From NCBI GenBank assembly GCA_965153455.1, contig OZ234503.1, forward strand, positions 2,294,001-2,358,000: a DNA stretch of 64,000 nt, given 5' to 3'. The notes below the pieces were generated by a model. The model was not told the origin of the DNA and made no database searches. It saw only the letters and a list, made by a program, of their open reading frames with translations. Source of the DNA: Sphagnum compactum (Eukaryota; Bryophyta; Sphagnopsida; Sphagnales). Each line of letters starts with the position of its first letter. The first letter of the stretch is position 1. This document shows, piece by piece, positions 36,661-48,520 of the stretch. The translations under genes were made by a program, and so were the position numbers.

Positions 36661-36875
36661 TTTTCAGGAGAAGGGGCTAAGAAGAACAAACCAAGCCAAG
36701 ATACCAAATCAGGGTTCTGTTGGATAAAACTAACAGATTGGGCAAGTGCCTGCAATTGAGCTATGTTTAATGTAGATTTTTGCTCTACACTAAAGATAGA
36801 TGAGCTGTTTTGCTTGATACTGCAAGCTCAAAGAACAATTAACACTAAAACACATGAGAAGACCTCATCATAGTA

Positions 36876-39017
36876 TCAACAGACCTCCAGTAAATGGCAC
36901 AAATGAACAAGGAGGCATACCTCCTGGGCAGCACATCGCAGCTCACTGTGCAATTGATCCACCTCTGAAAGGGCAATCTGGCTTTCTTTGTCTACAGCAT
37001 GTACTGCTGATACAACTGACTCAGCAGCATCAGCAGTTTTTGAGAGGCGATCTGACAACTCTTTGATGATGTAATCCCTTGCCTTCAAGTCTCTTGTCAG
37101 TTGATTAAGCACTGCATCTTTGACTCTTAAAGTTTCCTGATGAGCACACAACCAGATGCTGAATGCTTAACATCAAAAGCTTCATTTAAAGTGCAGATTG
37201 TCTGTACTATCAGCACAGACCCAGACCATCAGAAGTACATTTGAAAGCTATAGTAGTGGAGTTAACCAAACCTTCAAGATTCCCACATTGTCCATGCTAC
37301 CAGCAGCTTGGGGGCTGGATGGAGATGCAGCAGGGAACTTCAGCGAGCTGTGGTGTTTGCAGCAGCAACCAGGGCAGCCATGGTCCCAAGCTTGGCATGC
37401 CCAATGCCACTTAATGAACTGAAAGCTGCTTCTTGGACTTTCAAGACCAAAGCTGCTGCCCTGCAACAGTCTGTAAGACCATGCATACAGATTAGAAGTT
37501 GCTAATGGTACCTTTGAATTGAGTCCTGATTCTTGGAAGAACAGTACCTGACCAAAAGTCATGTGAATTCATGTGAAATACCTAGAGGTTATGATAGTAC
37601 ATCTGTGGCAGTCAAGAAGCTCCCAATTGTTACTTGCCTCTACCTCCTCCGTAAGGAGCAAGAAAGAGCAATTGGCTCACCTTAGAGTTGCCACCCAAGC
37701 TCTTGCTGCAACCAGTGTATTAGCACAGAGATAGAACTCTTTCTTCTGTGGGGTGCCAATATCTGAGTGTTTGCAAGATGTAAGTATACATTGACCACTT
37801 CTTCTGGTGTGTGAAGTCACAAACACTCAAATCTCAGGAGCATTACAACAGACATACATACCAAATGTACAGCAGAGAGGAAGTCTGATAGCACAGATCA
37901 CATCATCCACTGCAAGACATTGCCAAAAGTAGAGAACTTATGAACTATGTCCAGAAGAATCAGACAATTCTATTAACCTCTCCACTTTCATATGATTTCT
38001 CCAAATAGTTAGCTACTGAATATGAACAATTCCTTTCTAGGTTAAGTTTTTTGATTTGATGAGCCATAACAACACATGATTGACATTTAGCATATAGAAA
38101 AAACTCCTGACTATCGCACTTTGGTTTGAGAGATACAAAAGCAGCATCCATCATACTTTGGGTCCCCACTGCACATCAAAAATGCACATCACAACATTAC
38201 AAAACCCAACTCCACATTGCACACACCTCTGCAGATTGGCTAACAGACGGCTTCTCAGAGTCCTACTTAATAAACTGAGCAACATCTCCCTAGTTGGGAT
38301 ACACAGAGCAGATGGTATGACAGACAGTGTATGGTAGCAGGTCAGTACTGGATATTCACAGGAGACACAGTGATAGTGCTGTCTCCATCAAATATTATCA
38401 ATCCTCTGACCCTTGCATCTCCTCTTTGTAATCTGCAAACATTGACAGCAAAGACATGGTGATGATAATAACGTGCCCAAAGCATGAAGTCTGAGAAACA
38501 CAAACCCCCCCCCTCCACCAATCAAGTAAATACACTAAGTGATTTGACTAGGTGCCCAAGTGACACAACAATTTTATTGGAATACACTTTGTTGCTGCGA
38601 GGACATCTACCCTTCACCTTCCAGAGTACACTTCATATTTCTTACTTGTACTTCTTGCAAAGACCCCGCAACCCAGAAACATTTAGATAACATTCTGACT
38701 ATGCTGTACTGCTCTAATTCAGAGACTTGCAAATCCAAGGTGTGAATTGAAAGTAATGCAGGTTCTTTAAACTCACCCACTTCGTAAGGGGCACAAAAGG
38801 TGGCCTTCAACACAATCAGCTGTTTATGAAATTCCTTTTCTGCATCCTTTAGATTTTTTGCCCCAAAATTGGTAAAAAAATTGCAGAGTTTGGTCAAATT
38901 CACAATCAAACTTTTCATCATTGTTGGATGTGTGGACAAAAAGAAACATTTTAAAATATTTTGTTCACGGCTTAAGAATCTTGAACCCCCATGTCTAGCA
39001 TTTTTAGCAAACATCAT
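36876..39017 (-). pseudogene. Unidentified coiled-coil protein gene, probably decayed
   Basis: A clean internal exon runs from about 37136 to 36921 (minus), bordered by CAG and GTATGC. It encodes a heptad-like stretch with LNQLTRDLKARDYIIKELSD and VDQLHSELRCAAQE. Upstream, about 37460-37270 reads KVQEAAFSSLSGIGHAKLG in one frame and then PSSPQAAGSMDNVGILK in another, so one base is missing or extra near 37348. A further candidate exon at about 38865-38775 contains EKEFHKQLIVLKATFCAPYE before a GTGAGT donor. A short SLGGNSK before GTGAGC near 37680 recalls a kinesin motor motif, but seven residues are too few to rely on. I do not recognise the protein. The frameshift suggests decay. Confidence 0.4.
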
Positions 39018-39122
39018 TGAATGGGAGATACTAGTAGAAAGTAAAAGATTAGGGTTTACATGTTTTTATGTTGTTCTTCTAAAAGTAGAAAACTCATAGG
39101 GTTGAGTGAGAACGGAATTTGA

Positions 39123-39141
39123 GAACTTCGGGAACATGGAA
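39123..39141 (+). promoter_or_regulatory. Heat-shock-element-like cluster upstream of HSP90
   Basis: GAACTTCGGGAACATGGAA contains a canonical TTC-nn-GAA pair (39127-39134) with further GAA units on either side, though these are off the ideal 5-bp phase. It lies about 350 bases before the presumed leader-exon donor of the HSP90 gene. Heat shock factors bind alternating GAA/TTC units. Confidence 0.35.
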
Positions 39142-39473
39142 GCTTTTTTTTGGAGAAATTGAAGCGGGAGAATATCGGCCATAAGATTGTGACCGTTATC
39201 CGATCCGACGGTTGCAATTCCATAGAAGTACAAGGAAACATGGTGAGGGTATTGAAAAACATGTGGGAACTTTATTTCGACGGCCGGATTTCATGATACG
39301 CTAGCAGAGCGTAAAATGGGACGTTGGCGATTGAAGCTAGGTCGTTCGTTGCCTTTGTCGAGTTGTTTCTACTCTGTCTTCTTCAGTTTTTAATCTCCCT
39401 GGTCCCTCGCGTGTGTGAGGTTCTGTGGATCGGTTTCTCGATTTCGTGGCTCTCGACGTCGTAATCGGAAAAT

Positions 39474-40534
39474 GTGAGTAGCCGATCCGTGTTGCATTTT
39501 ATTTATTTTGCGTTTTTATAATACAGTTGCGACCGGTTTTGGTCCTTATTTGGCATTTCTTGATGCAGAATTGGTCGATTGTTCCTAGTGTAGAACTGGA
39601 CTTGGATGCAGAAGTTTTGCCAGCCTCTTGTGTCGCATTCACGCACATTTTGTCGATCTGTGTTTACAGTTAATTTTTTCGCGTTTTTTTATGTAACTGC
39701 GACTGTTTTTGGTCAAGTTTTGGTCCTTATTTGGCACTGGCTGATGGAGAATTGGTCGATTGTCCTAGTGTAGAACTGGACTTGATTGCAGCATTTCTGC
39801 CAGCCTTTTTTTCTGTGTAATTAGAGCACAATCTTGTCGAGTTTTCGGTTTTGCATTTGGAGTGATTTTGGTGTAGATGCGGCGGCATGCTCTGTTTTGC
39901 GTTTTTTTGCCCCCGCGGGATATAATGTGCCAAAATAAGTTTTTGTCCTTATTTTGGCACATGCTGGTGCAAAATAGGTGTCGCTTGCCACAGTGTAGAA
40001 CTGGACTTGGATGCAGAATTTGTGCCAGCCTTTTTTTTCGGTGTAACTAGAGCACAATCTTGTCGAGTTTTCGGTTCCGCATTTGGAGTGATTTTGGTGT
40101 CGAAGCAGCATTCTCCGTCTTGTTTCTGTACTGGACGTGATCATAGCAATGCGATGATGTGATCCCGTGAGCGTCTCTATTTTGTTCTTTGGTGTCGGGT
40201 CTGAGCTTGCGGTTCGAGAGAGACGATTTTGTGTTTTTTCTTGTGTTTTTTTCCCATATTGGCTTTGCAAATTGTCTAGTCTCCTTGTGGATCGGCTCCA
40301 CCAGACCTGATCGTTGCAATGCTATCGTTGTTGCTGAAATGTCCATGCTGTATTGCATTCCTGCTGTCGTTACAATCTTTTCCTCGCGTCTTTCTGGTAG
40401 AATCTTGGTATAACTCTCGGCAGAAAAATCACTGTTGTACTTCTCGTGCTAAGTGATCTCCTGTGGTAACTTCTTTTGGGTTGTCTGGTGCAGATTTGAA
40501 TTAGGTCAGCGACTCAGCTGCTTCTTTCTTGTAG
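39474..40534 (+). other. Probable leader intron of HSP90 with tandem repeats
   Basis: A strong donor, AAAAT|GTGAGTAG, lies at 39474. A pyrimidine-rich acceptor, CTTTCTTGTAG, ends at 40534, two bases before the start codon; an alternative acceptor ends at 40493. Inside it, GTGTAGAACTGGACTTG recurs at about 39588, 39769 and 39993, and CACAATCTTGTCGAGTTTTC at about 39828 and 40054, so units of about 180-225 bp are tandemly duplicated. Plant HSP90 and other strongly expressed genes often have leader introns that boost expression. Minus-strand frames here are by-products. Confidence 0.6.
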
Positions 40535-40536
40535 CA

Positions 40537-43500
40537 ATGGCAGTCATTGCTGAAGATCAACATGCTGGTGAGCATGAGGCTGGTGCGCAGCTATCTGGAG
40601 ATGTCGAGACGTTTGCCTTCCAGGCGGAGATTAACCAGCTGCTTAGTCTCATTATCAACACTTTCTATAGTAACAAGGAGATCTTTCTGAGGGAGCTGAT
40701 TTCCAATGCTTCTGATGTAAGGTTTCTTTTGTTCCACCACTCGACTACGTGCAATTCTGTTTCTAAACTGATCCATTTTTGTACTTTGAATGTCTTGTAC
40801 CCACGAAGCAAAGAATGACCCATGGCCCCATCACTCACTTTTGCTAATCAATTTTGTGACCCAGGCATTGGACAAGATCCGTTTTGAGGGACTTACTGAT
40901 AAGAGCAAGCTGGATACCCAGCCTGAGCTCTTCATCCATGTTGTCCCAGACAAGACCAATAAGTCACTCACTATCATTGACTCTGGCATTGGAATGACAA
41001 AAGCTGGTAAGATTTTAGTGTTTGTGCTGCCATATGCTATGAAAGGCAGTCATTTTCTTTTCTGATCAGCATTTCTTATTTGTCTACATTTTCATTCTTC
41101 AGGTCTCAATCTTTGCCATCTTGCTTGAATCAGATCTGGTGAACAACCTAGGAACCATTGCTCGGTCTGGAACAAAGTCTTTCATGGAGGCTCTCTCAGC
41201 TGGAGCTGATATTAGCATGATCGGTCAGTTTGGAGTGGGATTCTACTCTGCATATCTTGTTGCGGAGAAAGTGATTGTGCACAGTCACAACAATGATGAT
41301 GAGCAATATATTTGGGAGTCACAGGCAGGTGGCTCCTTCACTGTACAGAGAGACACTGGTAAGAGTGACCTCAACCTGTCTCTGCATGTGTCGGAAGTCT
41401 ACACATGAACTCTGTTGCTAACTTGCTACTCTGCTGTAATTGTGATGTGCAAGATTGGAGTCTAACAGCTTGCAATGTTTGCAGGTGAGGAACTTGGTCG
41501 AGGTACAAAGATTGTTTTGTACCTCAAGGAAGACCAACTTGAGTACCTTGAGGAGAGGAAGTTGAAAGACCTAGTGAAGAAGCATTCTGAGTTCATCAGC
41601 TACCCAATCTCCTTGTGGACAGAAAAGACAACTGAGAAGGAGGTGTCAGATGATGAGGATGAGGAAGCTGTGAAAGAAGAGAAGGATGGAGAAGAAGGAA
41701 AGATTGAAGAGATCACTGATGCGGAGGAGAAAAAGGACAAAGCCAAAAAGACTAAGAAGGTTCACTTTGTAGAGCTCAGGCTGAAGTCTAAGTTTGGGTC
41801 ATGTTCAGCTGTGCATCTTCTCAATGCTTGTGTGGATAGTTTGGAAGCAGACAAAATTTGCTGAATTGCACCAAAAAGGTTTATGGTATCCCAATAGCAG
41901 GATTTGGTTTCAGGTGAAGGAGGTGTTCCATGAGTGGGCTGTCATGAACAAGCAGAAGCCCATCTGGATGCGGCCACCAGACCAGATAACAAAGGAAGAG
42001 TATGCTGCTTTCTACAAGAGCTTGACCAATGACTGGGAGGAGCACTTGGCAGTCAAACACTTTTCTGTTGAAGGGCAGGTAAAGATGCTCAGCTAAGCTC
42101 TCAACAAGAATCCATAGTTGCAAGAGCCTAATTGCAAATCTCCCTAGTCTGATACTAGTTCCAGACCACCAGTTCTGGATCACTATCTATGGTTTTGAAT
42201 TTTTGAGTTTTTACCATGGCTGGAAAGTGCAGCTGGAGTTCAAGTCCGTGTTGTTTGTGCCCAAGAGAGCCCCTTTTGATATGTTTGATGGGCGCAAGAA
42301 GCTAAACAATATCAAGCTCTATGTCCGCCGTGTTTTCATAATGGACAACTGTGAGGAGCTGATCCCTGAATATCTTGGTTTTGTGAAAGGCGTTGTGGAC
42401 TCTGAAGACCTCCCATTGAACATTTCCCGAGAAATGCTCCAACAAAACAAGATTTTGAAGGTATCTTTCTACAATTTTGAAGTAAACAATGGAGATTTGC
42501 TTCAAATTCTAATACCGCAGGTAAGACTTGAACCTGCAGAGCAGCAATTCATCTGGAATGTCACTCGTGATAATAGTTCTGGTATGGGTAGATTCTTTCT
42601 GTTAGAAATTTGTATGTTGTGTGAAAGAATTCATTTAAAGGTGTTATAATGAACAATGACATGTTGTTTCTTTATTCCACTTTAGTAGTCTGTGTGTGAA
42701 GGTGTGAACAATTGGGTCTTGCAAGTGATGTGAAGAAGAATAGGGACATCTCACACCCTGTGTGGAATGATGACATATTCTTGGGAATCTCTCTGATGCA
42801 CTTTAGCCAGTCAGGATTATCAGATGATACAGAGGTTTGTTTGCGTGGAAAGGAAGGGGATATCTTCTACAGTCAGTCTAGGAGGATGGCATGTCCTTGG
42901 GATCCACTTCAATTCAAGGATCAATGGGCAATGTGTTGGTTGCAATCTTACAGTTGATTTTAGATGCCTACAAAGATTTGAAAAGCAAAGAGTGATATTT
43001 CTGGCTGCACCAGCATCTTATGGGCACTCCTAGATATTTGTCTCCTTCAGTCCATGACTAGGATGATGGCATCAATTTTCATTGGGAGGATCAGTTCTTG
43101 CTGGCTGTGATATAATTCCACTAATTTTTGAAAATCAATGCAGTGTTTCATTGTAACTGTGGTAGATATAATACTAGCCTGGAAAAATGCTAGACTTGGA
43201 CCTTTGATGTAAGAGTTTTACATAAGAAGTAATATGTTCAGAATAAGAGTGTCAAATGCATTTGCAAGTGGTTGTACACTCTTGGATATCGACCAGATAT
43301 GAGCCAGCCTGAATTATTCCCTTGTTGGGGATGATCTACTTGCTCTTGTAAGGCCTGGGACCAATTGGGAATGGTCTTGAGGGTTCTAGTGTGGCAAATT
43401 GTTGTATATGTGTATAATGATAGGGGCCATCTTACACAATGTTTGATGATACTTTTTTGGATGTGCTTTGATTGAGTTTTTGCAACTTTAGCTTTGATAT

Positions 43501-45727
43501 TTCTATAATGTGTGCGTGCTGCACAAATTTCTAACAGAGGGACCATTCCATGGTTGAAAGGTTATTCGGAAAAACATTGTGAAGAAGTGTTTAGAGATGT
43601 TTAATGAGATTACAGAGAACAAGGAGGAGTATACCAAGTTTTATGAGGCCTTTGGAAAGAATGTGAAGCTTGGCATTCATGAAGATTCTCAGAATCGGGC
43701 TAAACTAGCTGGTAAGATTTCAGGTTCTTCATATTTCATGATTTCTGTAATAAAGATTTTGTTGTGGATAGTGTTGATCTTTGTGTGCTATTGCTGTTTC
43801 TTATGTTGCCAAGACTTGGTCAAGAAATTTACAGTGAACATAACATGCTGTTTGTGTTCAACCTTATTCAGAATTGTTGAGGTACCAATCTACAAAGTCT
43901 GGGGAAGACCATACTTCTCTGAAGGACTATGTGACACGGATGAAGGAGGGGCAAAAGGATATATACTATATCACTGGCGAGTCTCGCAAGGCAGTTGAGA
44001 ATTCCCCATTTTTGGAGAAGCTTAAGAAGCGTGGCCTGGAAGTCCTTTTTATGGTTGACCCTATTGATGAGTATGCAGGTATGAAGGTCATCATGACAAG
44101 CTGGTGTCCCAATGACTTCTTAATCTATGACATATCTGATGTAAATTCCTGCTGTAGCTGTGTGTGATAGCAAATCGTGTTTGTGAGTAGGTTCTGAATA
44201 CTATGGCCATGGATTTTGAGGTATTGTCATTTTGCTTTTCAAGACATGCGATCAGTCGACTTCACATAACTGTCATGAATGGATTGATATATGATGCACT
44301 GGCTCAACTGTTTTGGGAGAGAGGAGGAGATAATGTTTTTATTTCCATAATTTTTTCATATCACCTTTTTAGGTCTGTCTTCTACATGTAAATGGGCACT
44401 GCTGCTTCTGCAGTGCAACAACTGAAGGAGTATGATGGTAAAAAATTGGTGTCGTCCACAAAGGAGGTATGTCTTCTTTTCTCCCTGACCATTTGTGAGT
44501 CTGCTGAGTTGCCAGCAGATGGAGTGAAAGTCTATTCTTTTGTGTCAGCATGTGCCATGTATAGTGAGTCTCAAATTAAATTATAAGGCTTGAAAGCTAA
44601 ATTTGCAAACAGATTGGGAAGAAGTCAATTGTTTTATATCATCATCAACACTTCCAGGTGCGGTAAGCCAACTGTTTGCCAGGCAGAACAATGACTGATT
44701 GTGACATTTGGATTGGTTGTAGGGTCTAAAATTGGATGAGACGAATGATGAGAAGAAGAGAAAAGAAGAAATTAAGGCTCAATTTGAAGGGCTGTGCAAG
44801 CTGGTGAAGGTATGTAATTGTCTGTTATTTTTTCTACATCTCTTGTTATATGCCCAGATGAATGTCTAAGCATTGATTTCTTTGCAGCATTTATCATGGT
44901 CTGTTTTCACATGGGTTTTCTATGAGTTACTGCTCAGGTCTGGACAGTGTGTGGTAGTTGTGTGGAATGACATCCCTGATTGGTTGGTACGGTGGTATGT
45001 TGTTAACCTAATCAACCTTTAACATTTGGGCAGGACATTCTTGGAGACAAGGTTGAGAAAGTTCTAGTGTCTGACAGAATTGTTGACTCCCCTTGCTGCC
45101 TTGTCACTGGAGAGTAAGCTCTTCAATTCTTCAATCTCATTCATTGGACATGCCTCTATGTACTGTCGTCCCTTGTTCTGCCACAAACTGCCACCCCAGT
45201 GTTTTAGAATGATCTCAGTTTGAACCACTGTCAATGTAGGTACGGGTGGAGTGCTAACATGGAGCGCATAATGAAGGCTCAAGCACTCCGGGACAGCAGC
45301 ACTAGCAGCTACATGAGTAGCAAGAAGACACTAGAGATCAACCCTGAGAATGCTGTTATGAGAGAGTTACAAAAACGTGCTGATGTAGACAAGTCTGACA
45401 AGACTGTGAAGGACCTAGTTCTCTTGCTTTTTGAGACCGGTATGTATCAGTTGTGCTCATCTGAAACACCACACAAGACATGCAATCTGGAAATGTACAT
45501 GCTTCTTGAACTGCTTCTTACAAGGACTCTTGGTTCTGGATTCAGCTCTGTTGACATCAGGATTCAGTCTGGATGACCCCAATACTTTTGGAACTCGCAT
45601 TCACCGCATGATTAAGCTTGGGCTAAGTATAGACGAGGATGGAACCGCTGGTGATGAGGATGAGGCTGACATGCCTGGCTTGGAAGAAGATGCTGATGAA
45701 GGCAGCCGTATGGAGGAGGTAGACTAA
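40537..45727 (+). CDS. HSP90: Cytosolic HSP90 molecular chaperone, 13 coding exons
   Basis: Coding exons are 40537-40716, 40865-41006, 41134-41358, 41485-41759, 41914-42078, 42233-42460, 43561-43711, 43872-44078, 44414-44466, 44723-44809, 45034-45113, 45240-45439 and 45546-45727. All have GT/AG borders and phases that keep one 724-residue frame. The product is an ATP-driven cytosolic chaperone of kinases, receptors and immune sensors. Visible parts: the ATPase domain with ELISNASD (residues 53-60), DSGIGMTK and [17 protein letters not shown]; an acidic linker with [12 protein letters not shown]; a middle domain with [13 protein letters not shown]; and a C-terminal MEEVD that binds TPR co-chaperones and marks it as cytosolic. 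About 12 extra N-terminal residues precede [12 protein letters not shown]. The start follows a likely leader-intron acceptor. No frame breaks are seen, so it is probably functional. Confidence 0.95.
42461..43560 (+). other. Oversized HSP90 intron 6 (1.1 kb)
   Basis: The other introns within the coding region are roughly 105-335 bases; this one is 1,100. It holds open frames (42712-42957 and 42824-43033 plus; 43238-43546 minus) with no recognised domain. I see no clear inverted ends, so an inserted element is possible but not shown. Confidence 0.6.
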
Positions 45728-47311
45728 AGGTAAGATCCAAGGCCATGGAGGTTGAATCTGACTAAAAGTTTTGCTTGACGACACCTCCAGCAGACAGACT
45801 TCCCCATGAGAGTAAGTACTCTGAAGGAGAGCTGTTTGTCACTGGTAAGGAAATTTTTGAGTGCTAGTAGAGAGTTCTAAGAGCTCAATTTATTTTCCTT
45901 TTGAGTTTCCTTTCAGTGCCTGCTTGTTCTTGAAAATCTTCTTGTGACAAATGTTTTAGTTAGCGTTCCAATTTCCTTTTCTGAGTTTCCTGTTGGCTCT
46001 GGCAGTGTTCCTTGTGACTGACTTCAACATTGTGTAATGCTTGACTAACATAAAATGAGATTGTGATGTCAATGGTCCATTTGCACATTTGAATGTGAGT
46101 GCCAAATCTCTTGGTGTTTTTTTCAAAATACCTGTTACATCAGACTAAGAAGAGCATGTTGAGTTTGCAACAAGAGATTGGAGTTTAAACTAAACTAAAT
46201 CTAGACCCTATCTTAAGTAGGCATAAGGTCCCTCCCACACCTAAAGAATAGGTGTAAGAACCCTCTTTTCTAGGAAGGTTATATGCAGATATACCATGCC
46301 CTAAACATTAGGAAAATTTAGGAAATATCTCAGAGTGCTTTCGGTAATGAGCTGCTTGTTTACATGTAAAGTCAATGGCCAATACTTAGAGGAGAAGAAG
46401 ATTGTGCTCCTTGTGATTGAAGCTAGCACAAATGCGCAAAACAGATGCACAAAATAGGGGCAATAATGAAATGCAAAGAGGTGGCACATTTGAAACTGTA
46501 GAGGCGCACTTCCACAGTGATTTTTACATGTAAACAAGCATGGATGTAGGTGAGTGGATGGGTACATAAGTCAATATGTGAGTAGGGTAGGTAAAATTTA
46601 ACATTAAAAATAAATGTTAAGGAACCTAGAGATAAGGGAGGACTATCTAAACATGGACTTTAAAGGAAAAAGATGTTAAAACATTTTGTCAACCTTAACA
46701 TTCACATAACAACCTTGAAGAAATGCCATAATATATTTGGAAGGTGCCATACTAGGTGGAATTTCTTGCTCTCAGTTTGAGCAAGGGATTTCACATAAGA
46801 AAGTACACAAAAATGGCTGAAGGCAATGTCGACCATCGATGTCCTTGGATCAGTGATTTTTGTTGGGCGAAAAATCGCCAATTGGCGACACAGTTTTCTG
46901 AAAACGGAATATTCTGTCGCAAATTCCCTGTTTTTGAGAAAAAAATTTCGCCAAAAAGCGACAGAAAACTGGTTTTTTTGGGATGCTGTCGCCAGATTTA
47001 TGCCTACAGAGTTTCTTGAACTAAACTCGCCAGTTAAGTCGAAATCTGCCTAGGGATGCTCGCCACCCTGGCTACGTCAGGAAATTGGAAAAAAAAGCCA
47101 CTGCCTTGGATGTTATGAGTGTGAAGGCACTAACACTGCTATTAGTGCCATCCACTTTAAAGTCCTCCCTCCATTTATGGTTTAGTCCTCTTATTGTAAA
47201 TGTTTCTATTATGGTGAATGTGGTTTGATTAGATCCCTGTTGTAGAGGGTTTTTGATGAAGATTGAGCTACATCATGTGTGAGTGTTCCATTTTGGTAGG
47301 TGGGTGTAAAC
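45728..47311. other. HSP90 downstream region and small repeats
   Basis: HSP90 3-prime UTR sequence presumably occupies the first few hundred bases. 46200-46290 (GTAGGCATAAGGTCCCTCCC) resembles the repeat at 22840-22930. No gene is recognised. Confidence 0.45.
46850..47075. repeat. Possible small foldback/MITE-like element rich in GGCGA / TCGCC
   Basis: GGCGAAAAATCGCCAATTGGCGAC opens the block and GCTCGCCACCCTGGC closes it, with TCGCC and GGCGA motifs scattered inside in both orientations. No clear target duplication was found. The overlapping open frames (46756-47019, 46826-47053) are not convincing. Confidence 0.35.
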
Positions 47312-48105
47312 TATTGCTGGCCGGTTCTCTTTTTTTTTTAATGAAAATTGTTAGTTTTGGTTCTTTCCAACACTTGAAAAAATTGACCCAGTTTTTTAAA
47401 TATATATACTTTAGACACATGAAAATGGATCAAGGAATTATATATTTTTAAAATTTTAATCAAGTCAATTCTCAAACAAGATGGTTGTCACAAATGTGAT
47501 AGCTATCAATTTTCATATCCGATTTTCAGAATCTAGATCTCAAATTTATATTCATGGAGTAGCCACCAACAATGTGAAGGAGCACCAACCAACACAATGG
47601 AACAACCAACAACGTAATGGAGGAATGACCAGCAACGCGATGTAACAGCCAGGAATAACACAAACTAACACCAACCAACCAATAATGTGACAGAGCACCA
47701 TATTACAATGTTAATAAACACCAAAAAAATGCAAAGAGACAAAAAAAAACAATGAGACAAGAAAAAATGATAATAAAGATTATAGAAAACTAAATCCATC
47801 AAAGGTTTATATGTTTGGGCACCACTTTTCAACACTTCTACCTCCTCACTAAACTAACCTAATCTAACCTAAAATACTCAAAAAAAAATTCAACTACTGC
47901 TTTGATAATTAGATTTTGGTTCTCTCATAGGATGACCTTTTTAAAAAATTAACAAAATAACTGGTTTTCAATAACTTGATTTCATTTGGGTGAGAATCGT
48001 TGATCTAGTTCTAAAATCGGTTATCACCAAATTGTGATACCAATTGGTTCTTATTGTGAGAATTGATTTGAGAACTAGGGCCCCAATGAAAACCACCCAA
48101 CACTA
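47312..48105. mobile_element. Non-autonomous hAT-like element
   Basis: The left end TATTGCTGGCCGGTTCTC and right end, read inward, TAGTGTTGGGTGGTTTTC resemble the 25011-32479 hAT termini (CAGTGTTGG-CGGTTCTC). TGTAAA flanks both sides within 8-bp windows (GGTGTAAA at 47303-47310 and ATTGTAAA at 48106-48113), a decayed 8-bp duplication. The body has no transposase but contains low-complexity AACAATGTGAAGGAGCACC-type repeats like the large element. It is probably an old internally deleted or related hAT copy. Confidence 0.6.
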
Positions 48106-48116
48106 ATTGTAAACCA

Positions 48117-48520
48117 ATATTGGCTGGTTATCAATTTTTCCAAAATTGTCAAGTAAGGTATTTTTTAAAAAGAATTGGGGGCCAATTAGGTTATCAGTAT
48201 AAAAAAATGAATGCCAATTAAGTTATCAATATTTTCAAATAATAATTGTCAGTTAAACTTAAAGATAGATTATCAAATAACCAGTTAATAAAATGTTGGT
48301 TATAAGGTTTTTTACAAAGGTCCTTTTTGTTGATTTTTATGATGAAATGATTTAGTGTTCTAGGATTGATAACCTACGTGGATGATAACTAGTCCATTCA
48401 GATAGCTTCTGGGTAGGTTAAATTTTAATATGAGTCAATCAGGTTATTAACCGATCATCAAAAAAATCAAGAATTGACTGATAAGTTATAAAATAACCGG
48501 ATTGATAACTCGGCCAAAAC
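48117..48520. mobile_element. Second small hAT-like element (GGTTATC family)
   Basis: The left end TATTGGCTGGTTATCAAT and the right end, read inward, containing TTTTGGCCGAGTTATCAATC, form imperfect inverted repeats. GGTTAT / ATAACC motifs recur inside in both orientations, as GGTTCTCA does in the hAT element. It has no coding potential. It lies directly next to 47312-48105. A relic of the same family appears at 34310-34430. Confidence 0.45.

Noticed and set aside
37670-37700. SLGGNSK as proof of a kinesin motor gene.
   Set aside because: Seven residues beside a GT site are too short; no P-loop or other motor motifs were found nearby.
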